In this document: one piece after another, positions 26,301-37,978 of the stretch
How the letters are laid out: the number at the start of each line of letters is the position of its first letter
Position numbering within the stretch: the first letter of the stretch is position 1
NCBI GenBank assembly: GCA_963920705.1
Contig: OY987226.1
Span: 22,993,300-23,057,299, forward strand
Reading direction: 5' to 3'
Source of the DNA: Odiellus spinosus
Lineage: Eukaryota; Arthropoda; Arachnida; Opiliones; Phalangiidae
DNA: 64,000 bases
Made by a program: the position numbers and the translations under genes
The notes under the pieces: model-generated
Told to the model about the DNA's origin: nothing
Seen by the model: only the letters and a program-made list of their open reading frames with translations
Databases searched by the model: none

Positions 26301-29300
26301 AGGCCCAGATGATGAGAGCGTTTGAGTCCCTCTAAGTCTCTTCAAGCCATAATACTAAAAAAAAAAATGTTATCCATTTTTAGAACCTCAACTCAATAGA
26401 GAATCTGAGCAACCACTCTAAATCTAACTTAAGCCGTTAATGCTGAAGCCAAAAACAGTGGTTCTGCAAACTGTGGTAAAATTAAAAAGAATTGAATACT
26501 CTATAGACTACCCCACCATTGCAATATATAAGAATTATTACGTCTTGTAAAATATATAATTTTGAGACCGCACAAGTAAAATCTTGTGATTGAGAGATAT
26601 GTTTACAACTTAACATGGGGTGGGACGAAAGGAAAAGCAACGAAAAAAGCAATTATGGACCTTAGGTCTTTTCCAACCTTAATAAACGATATCTGGCTTA
26701 AGCTGAGTAAAATCAAGTACCTCGCGCCATTTTATAGCATGATTGGAAATTTCAAGGCAGTCTTGCTACCTCTGGTTGCGAACTATACTGACGTTTCAAT
26801 CAAAATGCGTTGAGCAGCAAAAAATGTCTGGCTCGAATGACTATATGTCAGTCAGAAAAGCAAACGTCTGAAGGAAAATATTCGTCTGATTCCAAGGGCT
26901 GAAACTTCTAGATCCTGTTCCCAGGAGTTAGGGTCCTCCCAAAAAATTTTTTTACTTTGAATAAAACAGTAATAACTATATCGGGTGTTTTTGAAAAGTG
27001 TGTAAAAATTAAGGTGCTTGTTCTGTGGGTTACGAGCGAAAAAGCCTTTCGAACCATGTGCCCAAATCCCACCGTTTCAGAGTTATGGCCCCACAAAGTA
27101 GCCTTCAAAAAACTTAAATTGTGAAACTCGGATTATGGCTTCCTCAACTGATATGAACAATTTCTTAAGCCAACCGAATGAGCAAAAAGACTTAAAGTTT
27201 ATCAAAAAAAGTTAGTTATTGAACGTATTGTGTTTATGAGTGTGCCATCGCTGGATATCACAGACTTCAGTGCAGTAGGTCAAGTCTTTGAGATGCCCCC
27301 AAAGAAAAAAATCGCACGGATTTAAATCGGGCGATCTGGCAGGCCATGCAACAGTTCCGCCTCAGCCTATCCACCTCCCAGGGAACGTGGCATCAAGATG
27401 GGCTCTAATTTGAAGACTAAAATGTGGTGGGGCTCCGTTGTGCATGAACCACATTATTTGTCACAATCTTAAGGGTAGGTCGTTTTCCAGAAAGTTAAAG
27501 TAAACCTCGCCATTTAGCCTGGATTGTTGAAAGTACACCATACTTAAAAATATTACAAGTGCGATTTATTAGTACAGCACGTTTATTTAAATTCTAATTC
27601 GAGACTTATCCAATATCAATAAGTAGATAAAAATGTTTAATAAAGTTATCAAAAACATTTAACTGTGGAATCCTTCTTATTAAAGGCCCTATCTGCTCTG
27701 AAACTTGCCCCTTTAAATTGCTCTTCCCTTACGCACGCAGTCTAGCTTTAACTGTACTATTTGTTTTGTACAACATCGTCTGCTAAACTAGAAAAGAAGG
27801 CGACTTTAAAGGGGATTATAAAATCGCAGATAGTCCCTTTAAATGTTTTAACTTCAATCAGAAATTGTTGCAGTAGTTGCAACATTTTCTTTATCCAAAT
27901 TTAAAAGTTTAAAAAGAAGGGTCTCATAGTTAAATTTTTTGACAAATTTATTTATCATTTTTATCTCCATGCACATTTTAGTCTTCGAGTTAAAGCCCAC
28001 CTTGATGTCAATTTGCCTGGGAGGTACGATTTAAATCCGTGTGATTTGTTTTCTTTGGGTACATCTCAAAGACTTTATTTACCGCACTTAAGTTCATGAT
28101 CTCCAGCACCTTCGACAATGCGTAATTGACGTTTGGGATACTATTCGCACACTCAGGGTATCTTTCACTGTGTTCGTGAATTCTTTAAACGATGTGCACT
28201 AGTATGCGTAAACGTCGATGGTGGTCACTTTAAACAATTCTTGTAAATTCCGGAGCTATGTAGCGATTGAGAAAATAATTTATCAAAGTAATGGCTAAAT
28301 GGTGTTTTACCTAATAATCATTTTTAGCGATAGCACACTTCTAATCAGTAGCTGTTCAATAACTAACTTTTGTTGGTAAAATTAAAATTTTGTTTTGTTT
28401 GGTTGGCGTATGCAATTGTTCTTAATTTTGAAAACAATTTGGTGAAAGCCATGATCCAAGTTTCCCAATTTATGTAATTTGAAGGCTCCCTTACCGAAAA
28501 AAATTAGTCTGATGTGAAGAGGTCCTCAAGAACACTAAAATGGTCTTGGAGAAGTCTTTAAGACCTCCCCAAGACTTCTTAAGATTACATAAGATACCCG
28601 AACGACTTCCCCAAGAACTCTTTAGACTAATTTTTTTTTGTAAGGGCTACTTTTTGGGGGTGGGGGGGGGGCACCTTTATTTTTTACAAACTTTTCAAAA
28701 ACACACTATATATAAAACTATAATTTGTAGTACATAATTTTAAGAAATATGTCAAGTCAGTTTTTTAGGAAAACTTTAATTTATAGCTGACAAATAAAAA
28801 TCCAAATTAGTTGAAGTCCATGCCTTTTAGCCAACTGACTTCCATTTTTAGTGGCTGCTCTCTAAGATGAAACTGTTTGTGAATTGTAATTTCTCATTCC
28901 ATTGTTTATGCGGCACTGATGATGAAACCAATGAAATTTGAGTAATCTTTTTGGAAAGATGATTAAAAAAATAATAAACAGTATAACACAGAAACAAAAA
29001 TATGATCGGCATTTTCAAAATTGTCAAGAGTACTGGCAGCCCAATGGTCCTATAATTCATATAAAATCCTATATTTCAAATATGTCTTATAAATTTCTTT
29101 ACTTTCGAGTTACTAAATACTTACTTTTTAAACGTCACTTTTCTCGATCAAAAAATATCGTTGCGCATAGGCATAGATCCTATTTGCCAAGGTTCGTAAA
29201 CTGCTTCGCACTATTATGGCTGGAAACCCCCTTCAGGAGTGGGGAGCTTATTTAAACTCAACAGTTTCAGTAGAGTCAAATATAAAGAAATTGAATTGAC

Positions 29301-32300
29301 CATCGCCTCCCTCTTTTTCGAGGCACGGTGATTCTGAAAAATTCAAAAGATTTTTAGATTATAGTTTCCCTTTGAATATAATTTTTCATTCATAAACAAA
29401 CTCATTAGTCTAATTAAAATCTCAAGTAAAGTTTACAAAACTTTTAGTAAAGGTAACAATTTCATAGCTCGGAGAGAAGTGAACTCGTTGGAGTGAACTG
29501 ACTCGCTATACATCACTAGTTCCTAGCAGTTGCCCATAATAATTCTACTACTGCTATCTCACTAGTGTTGACCTCTAATATCTCTATATGCGTAATTTCA
29601 AGACTAAAGTGAGGTTGTCACATATTTTCACGAACTCCAAATTGAAGTTGAGTAGCGTTTTCGGAAAGATTGTTAAAAATTATTAAAGATATATATACAT
29701 TTGTCATAGAAAAAATCACCGCAACAGTAAAAATACATTTTTATAATCTAAATTTTTGAAATTTTTAAAATGCAAATTCGCCTCACTATTTCGTCAAATG
29801 GTCTAGTGGCCATGATAGAGCCTATAGTTAATTCTCGCACACTCTGCCACGTGATAAATATTGAGATGTTGTTGAATAAAAGTAAAACTGATTTAAACTC
29901 AAACCAAGTTTATTTAAATAATAATAATAATTTATAAAACATATTTAATCTATAAAACTACGACTTAATCTTTACGTGAAATAATCCTAACCCATCTTAC
30001 ACGCGGCACTATCAAAGAGTGAAGAAGAAGAAGTGTAGAGAGAGGGGTGAACCCAAACTTTGTTAACCTTTACACCTACAACTGAGCTATGACGTCACTT
30101 CGTGATCTTTTATTGTAGCCCAATTTGGCGGTTTATTTGAAACGGATATTATGTATATTTTTAGCTCAAAGTTATATTCAATACTCTCCCTACTTTGGCT
30201 AAAGTCTACTTCTAATTAATCGGTTTAATCCAACTCTCAATAATCCAATTCTCTTAGTTTCAATAATCTAACACAATTGTTAAAGTTACTCTTACTTAAA
30301 ATTTTCGTAAAAACATCCGCTACATTATCTTTAGACGCTACATACATTAAATCATATAAACCTTCGGACAGTTTCTCTCTTACGAAATTATATCTAATGT
30401 CTATATGTTTAGATTTTTGATTCTCTATATGATTCTTTGAAAACATAATTGCAGATTGATTATCGCGAAACAATATTGCTTTTAGTATTTTAACATTAAA
30501 CAAAGAAATTTCATTAATTATTGGTGTCAACCATAACAGTTCTTTCACGGCTTCGGACATAGCGACATACTCGGCTTCCATTGTCGATAATGTCACTGAC
30601 TTCTGTCTGACTGATCTCCAGATTACGGGTGATTCAGCGAGATATATTACGAAACCACAATGAGACCTTCGGGTGTCTCTATCCGATGCCCAGTCGCTGT
30701 CCGAGTAGATTTTTAAAGTCAACTTATGTCCCCGAGTAAATTTAATGCCATAACTTGACGTAGATATCACATACTGAGCTAACATACATAGTTTTTTCCA
30801 ATGAATTAAACCAGGATTACAGTTGAATTGCGATAACGCGGTAACTGAGAATAAAATGTCCGGTCTAGTTCTTAAGGCAACGTATAACAGGCTTCCGACC
30901 AACGACCTATAAGGATATTGTCTCATTTCTTCTTGATCGTTAATATTTTGTGGACAATCATCTCTTGTTAATATTGTCCCGGTGACAATCGGTAAACTTA
31001 CTGCACTCATCGTATTAAAGCCAAAACGTTCTGCTATTTGTCTAATGTAATTTTCTTGATGTAATTTTAAACTACCATCATTTTTAAAGCTAAATTCTAT
31101 CCCCAACAATCTACTTATGGGCCCTAAATCTTTCAGTTCGTAAAGTCCAGATAAACGTCCAAAAATGTCTTTTACTAATTCGTCAGTCACTGCTAAAACA
31201 ACTAAATCGTCCACATAAACAAGAATTATAACTCGATAAGGTAGATAATACACACAGTTCGTTCCGATGAATTTTCTAAATCCAAGATTTTTGAATGACT
31301 CGTCTAATTCTTCAAACCAACTACGTCCGCTTTGTTGTAAGCCGTAAAGCGCCTTCTTTAATCGTAAGCAATGAGTTTTCGTATCTTCACTTTCGAAGCC
31401 CGGTATCTGACTCATGAATACTTCTCGGTCCAACTTTCCATAAAGGTATGCATTCTTTACATCGAAATGTCGATGTACCCATCCTAACGTCATTACGAAT
31501 ACGTCATTACGAATAACGCCAAAAAGAAACGTATTAATGAAAAGCTGACGACCGGTGAAAAAGTCTCTTCATAATCTATTCCCTCTTCTTGGAGATAACC
31601 TTTTGCAACTATTCTCGCTTTATATCTCAATATTTTACCCGTTGGGTCCTTCTTTACTGTGTATACCCATCGGCAACCGATTATCTTCTGTCCTGTTGGT
31701 TTCTGAGTCACCTCAGTTACGTCTCTTTCTTTTAATGTCGCGGCTTCGTAGCTCATAGCTTCCTTCCACTTTTCTTTATTCGATGAATTTATAGCTTCAA
31801 GATAACTGTTAGGAATTTTTACCTCTGCGCATTGTACTTCAAATATTCTATCGATGTCTGCTTGGGTAACATTTATCAACGGTGATGATTCTTTATTCTT
31901 CGTCGAAAAATCGAATTTATTTTGGTCATATTCTAAGCCTTTTTCCTTGTGATAAGCTATTACTTTAGGTTCCGAGTTTAATTTAGTACCGTCTGGTGCG
32001 TAATAATAAATATCTGCTCTCCCAACTTGCTGTCCTTTTTGACGTACTACCGCTTCTCTTCTCCATCTCGTATTGTCTATTTCGTCCTCTTCTTGTACTA
32101 TATTTTCTTTTTCTTGTACTATGTCTTCTATCTCTTTCTCTTCTCGTACAATTTCGGATGGTTTTGCGACCTCTTTGGCTTTTGAAGTTTGTTCCCTAGT
32201 TCCAAATTTCTCAACTATAATACGACTACACGGCTGAGTCATTTCCTCATCTTTTGTATCAGTTTCATCAATAGGCCAAAGTGGTGGTTCTATAATCTCA

Positions 32301-35290
32301 ACCAAATCTCCACTGGCAAAATAATCCATTCCGAGATTTGATTCGATAAATGAAACATGTTTCGTTTCAGAAATTCTTCTTTCTACTGGGTGCCAAATAC
32401 GATATCCTCGTGTGTTTACCGCATACCCGATCAGTACTACCGGTTTCGCTCTCGATTGAAATTTGCTGTATCTCTTCTGTTTATGAATATGTACTAATGC
32501 TAGACAGCCAAACCTCTTCAAATGTCTGGCGCTGGGTTTTCTTTGTACAAAGTAACCAGCAGGTACACTATCCTTGATCAATGAATGTTTCGATCTGTTC
32601 TTAAGGTACACCGCTGTTTGAAGTACTTCCGCCCATAATTGATGGGGTAGTTTCGCTTCGTTTAATAATGTTCTAACCATATCGATTAACGTTCGGTTTA
32701 GCCTCTCAGCTATTCCATTCATTGATGGTGAGTAAGTGTTTGTTCTTTCCTGACGTATTCCGTTCGCTTCGCAATAATTCGTAAAATACTTGGCTAGGTA
32801 TTCCATACCGTTATCCGTCCGGATAGCTTTTATTCTTCGCTCCGTCTGATTCTCGACCAATAATTTAAATTTCTTAAAATATTGTATAGCTTCATTCTTC
32901 CTTTCCATACGGTACACCCATATGTATCTGCTATAATCATCTACAAATGATATATAATATCTTTTTCCCCCTAATGACGTCTCTGGGGCTGGCCCCCAGA
33001 TATCTGAATGAATTAGTTGTAATATTTCTGTTGTTTTTATCTCGCCAGTATTAGGATGTGAACTTCTCGTACTTTTTCCCAACTTGCATGGAATACAATC
33101 TTCTAATGAGCCATCAACCCTTTTTAAGCCATCAATCATCTCGTGGGTAGCCATATATTTGATATCATTTACATTCAAATGCCCGAATCTTTGATGCCAT
33201 ATCTTCAGATCGCTAACCTTCGATTTTATTGCGATATCAACTTTGTTATTTTCAACGCCAACTCGCGCTTGATGTTGTTCAATTGCTCTAGGTATTTCCT
33301 TGTCCTTCTCTTCTATAACTTCATTTGCGTAATCATCGTTTACGATCGTGACATTCTGAAGTGTATACATATATTCTTGAGTTAATTTGGCTACAAATAA
33401 GAATTCTTCGTGTTCATTATATACTGTGTATTTTGAATCAAGAATAACCGCAGTACAACCATTCTTATCCATAAGTCGCCCAGATATTAAATTCCTCTTC
33501 ATATTTGGAGTGTATAACACATCTCTTAATCTAAATATATCTTCTTTAATCTTCAAAAGAATATCTCCAATACCTTCAATTCGAGATGAACCTTCACCGC
33601 ATGTGGCTTCAGCCGACATAGTCTTAAAATTTAGAAACCATTCTCGCCGATTACAAAAATGATACGTTGCTCCGGTATCAATTATCAAGTCCCCCGAATT
33701 AATGTTCGCGCAGAAGGCAGACACGTAAAAAGATTTCTTCTCTTTTATTTGCTTACCGTATCGATTTTCTTCTGATCTAGAATTATCCCGACGTCTTGGG
33801 CTATGCTAGTCTTGATGGACTACGCTGGTATCTTGATTCACTCCGGTATCTTGACTCTGTTTGTTTTTCGGGTCTTGATAATCTTGCTCTACATTCCGAT
33901 TGTCTGTGGCCTGGCTTATTGCAATTATAGCAATTTCCTTGAAATCTTCCTCTCGAAGCCGTTGATTGGTATTGCCCCCTCGATCGTCCACGTCCGGCAT
34001 TAAACTTTGGTTGCATTAGCATAACATTAGTCGAAGTATCTTCTGAGCTTTCAATTGATACCTGTCTCCCGTATTACAATTGTAATTTATCAACAATCTT
34101 GTCGGACTGAAATTCGTTCCGATCTTGATATATTCGTTGAACTAATGTTGCGTAACTTTCTGGTAATTTTCCAATCAATTGATAAGATAAATCTTTATCC
34201 GTTACTATTTCATTAGCTTCTTCTAATTTCGTCTTAATCTGATAAACTCGTCCGATAAAGGCTGGTATACTCTCGCCCGGCTCACGTGCCACCGAATAAA
34301 ACTGTCTTCTTAAATCGGCCACTCTAGCTAATGATACTGGCTCAAAATTATTTTTCAACGCTTGCCACTGTTCCTGTGGAGTCTTGGCTCGAAATATTAC
34401 GCTTCTAAATTCTTCTGATACACCAGATCCAAGAATGGATAAGGCCTTTTGATTTTCGTAATGTATAAAGTCTTACTTCTTCTGGGGGCGCTTTCTCATC
34501 TGGAGGCTTTTCAGTACCGTCAACGAGTTCCCATACGCCTTTCCGTTTTAATAACATCTCCATATCATAAGACCAGTTCTTAAAGTTTTTATGTGACAAT
34601 TTAGCAAATTGCCCCGCCGCGTAATTTGAGTTTCCTTGTGCCATCTTAATTTGTACCGAGTAACCAAACACGAACAATCACGTCTTCCTTAACAACAAAA
34701 TTCGACTAGCCCTAAACTAAGCCTTAGCCTTAACCACGCTCTGCTACCATATTGAGATGTTGTTGAATAAAAGTAAAACTGATTTAAACTCAAACGAAGT
34801 TTATTTAAATAATAATAATAATTTATAAAACATATTTAATCTATAAAACTACGACTTAATCTTTACGTGAAATAATCCTAACCCATCTTACACGCGGCAC
34901 TATCAAAGAGTGAAGAAGAAGAAGTGTAGAGAGAGGGGTGAACCCAAACTTTGTTAACCTTTACACCTACATCTGAGCTATGACGTCACTTCCTGATCTT
35001 TTATAGTAGCCCAATTTGGCGGTTTATTTGAAACGGATATTATGTATATTTTTAGCTCAAAGTTATATTCAATAATAAACCTGCTTCCACACGGTCTTTT
35101 TCACAAACAATTTTTGACATTTTCATTTTGAATTTTATTAAGTATGCGCCAACCCAGAGGTATAAAATTTTGAATGAGCATTGAAGTAGTGTTATAAAAC
35201 AAAAAATATTAATCCATGGGCAATCAAAAATATGGCTGACAGCCTCACTTTAGAGGCTCACAAATTCATTGCTACGACACCGTGCACCAA

Positions 35291-35330
<40 letters not shown>

Positions 35331-37944
35331 TTTTTCCTGTGCGGCGGCGCCATTGGAAGGGGTATATTGGAAGTACACCCATTTCCGAATTTCATGGAAC
35401 TTTTGATTAGTAGTTTGTTCTGACAAACGTGTTTTAAATGAACTAAAACTATATATATTTTATATGGAATTTTTCCGCTCTATCTTTTGATCCGAAATTT
35501 TCCATTTTTTATCGATGGTTTCCAGAGGCGTTTGTTTTGAATATAGGTTTTTAATGGGACAAGAGTATAATAACCAAAGGTAACAGGATCATTTAAAGAG
35601 CAACTTAGTGAGATACAAAAAATATTTGAATGCATTTTCTGTCCAGCACCTTCGACAATGCGTAATTGACGTTTGGGATACTATTCGCACACTCAGGGTA
35701 TCTTTCACTGTGTTCGTGAATTCTTTAAACGATGTGCACTAGTATGCGTAAACGTCGATGGTGGTCACTTTAAACAATTCTTGTAAATTCCGGAGCTATG
35801 TAGCGATTGAGAAAATAATTTATCAAAGTAATGGCTAAATGGTGTTTTACCTAATAATCATTTTTAGCGATAGCACACTTCTAATCAGTAGCTGTTCAAT
35901 AACTAACTTTTGTTGGTAAAATTAAAATTTTGTTTTGTTTGGTTGGCGTATGCAATTGTTCTTAATTTTGAAAACAATTTGGTGAAAGCCATGATCCAAG
36001 TTTCCCAATTTATGTAATTTGAAGGCTCCCTTACCGAAAAAAATTAGTCTGATGTGAAGAGGTCCTCAAGAACACTAAAATGGTCTTGGAGAAGTCTTTA
36101 AGACCTCCCCAAGACTTCTTAAGATTACATAAGATACCCGAACGACTTCCCCAAGAACTCTTTAGACTAATTTTTTTTTGTAAGGGCTACTTTTTGGGGG
36201 TGGGGGGGGGGGCACCTTTATTTTTTACAAACTTTTCAAAAACACACTATATATAAAACTATAATTTGTAGTACATAATTTTAAGAAATATGTCAAGTCA
36301 GTTTTTTAGGAAAACTTTAATTTATAGCTGACAAATAAAAATCCAAATTAGTTGAAGTCCATGCCTTTTAGCCAACTGACTTCCATTTTTAGTGGCTGCT
36401 CTCTAAGATGAAACTGTTTGTGAATTGTAATTTCTCATTCCATTGTTTATGCGGCACTGATGATGAAACCAATGAAATTTGAGTAATCTTTTTGGAAAGA
36501 TGATTAAAAAAATAATAAACAGTATAACACAGAAACAAAAATATGATCGGCATTTTCAAAATTGTCAAGAGTACTGGCAGCCCAATGGTCCTATAATTCA
36601 TATAAAATCCTATATTTCAAATATGTCTTATAAATTTCTTTACTTTCGAGTTACTAAATACTTACTTTTTAAACGTCACTTTTCTCGATCAAAAAATATC
36701 GTTGCGCATAGGCATAGATCCTATTTGCCAAGGTTCGTAAACTGCTTCGCACTATTATGGCTGGAAACCCCCTTCAGGAGTGGGGAGCTTATTTAAACTC
36801 AACAGTTTCAGTAGAGTCAAATATAAAGAAATTGAATTGACCATCGCCTCCCTCTTTTTCGAGGCACGGTGATTCTGAAAAATTCAAAAGATTTTTAGAT
36901 TATAGTTTCCCTTTGAATATAATTTTTCATTCATAAACAAACTCATTAGTCTAATTAAAATCTCAAGTATAGTTTACAAAACTTTTAGTAAAGGTAACAA
37001 TTTCATAGCTCGGAGAGAAGTGAACTCGTTGGAGTGAACTGACTCGCTATACATCACTAGTTCCTAGCAGTTGCCCATAATAATTCTACTACTGCTATCT
37101 CACTAGTGTTGACCTCTAATATCTCTATATGCGTAATTTCAAGACTAAAGTGAGGTTGTCACATATTTTCACGAACTCCAAATTGAAGTTGAGTAGCGTT
37201 TTCGGAAAGATTGTTAAAAATTATTAAAGATATATATACATTTGTCATAGAAAAAATCACCGCAACAGTAAAAATACATTTTTATAATCTAAATTTTTGA
37301 AATTTTTAAAATGCAAATTCGCCTCACTATTTCGTCAAATGGTCTAGTGGCCATGATAGAGCCTATAGTTAATTCTCGCACACTCTGCCACGTGATAAAT
37401 ATTGAGATGTTGTTGAATAAAAGTAAAACTGATTTAAACTCAAACGAAGTTTATTTAAATAATAATAATAATTTATAAAACATATTTAATCTATAAAACT
37501 ACGACTTAATCTTTACGTGAAATAATCCTAACCCATCTTACACGCGGCACTATCAAAGAGTGAAGAAGAAGAAGTGTAGAGAGAGGGGTGAACCCAAACT
37601 TTGTTAACCTTTACACCTACATCTGAGCTATGACGTCACTTCCTGATCTTTTATAGTAGCCCAATTTGGCGGTTTATTTGAAACGGATATTATGTATATT
37701 TTTAGCTCAAAGTTATATTCAATAATAAACCTGCTTCCACACGGTCTTTTTCACAAACAATTTTTGACATTTTCATTTTGAATTTTATTAAGTATGCGCC
37801 AACCCAGAGGTATAAAATTTTGAATGAGCATTGAAGTAGTGTTATAAAACAAAAAATATTAATCCATGGGCAATCAAAAATATGGCTGACAGCCTCACTT
37901 TAGAGGCTCACAAATTCATTGCTACGACACCGTGCACCAATATA

Positions 37945-37978
<34 letters not shown>

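Larger units (their letters stand above)
29859..35074 (-). mobile_element. Copia-type LTR retrotransposon, near full length, defective
   Basis: This 5216-bp element lies on the minus strand inside ZW10 intron 7. It has 325-bp LTRs at both ends, a perfect 5-bp target duplication ATAAA (29854-29858 and 35075-35079), an initiator-tRNA-Met-type primer site, and a purine tract before the 3' LTR. Domain order is gag, zinc knuckle, protease, integrase, reverse transcriptase, RNase H, which is the Copia order (integrase before RT). The reading frames are broken several times. The LTRs differ at four positions that I can count (about 1.2 percent), so the insertion is not very recent. Confidence 0.96.
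28102..35641. repeat. Tandem duplication, copy A (with full Copia)
   Basis: The left flank (28102-29858) and right flank (35075-35641) of the Copia element reappear nearly unchanged at 35642-38288. In the 1.75-kb left flank I see only one substitution (near 29427) and a one-base difference in a G-run. Confidence 0.93.

Noticed and set aside
29790..29850. A tRNA-like stretch (TGGTCTAGTGGCCATGAT) just before the Copia element and again at 37335
   Set aside because: It resembles a tRNA D-arm/A-box, but no acceptor stem or TPsiC loop (GGTTCGAATCC) follows at the right spacing. At most it is an old tRNA-derived SINE fragment.
32000..33660. Several plus-strand open frames inside the Copia element
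   Set aside because: They are the antisense of the long pol frame, which has all the expected domains on the minus strand.
35291..35335. Open frame [20 protein letters not shown] (35232 and 37882) as a duplicated gene
   Set aside because: It is short, runs into an (AT)n/poly-T tract whose length differs between copies, and has no family match.
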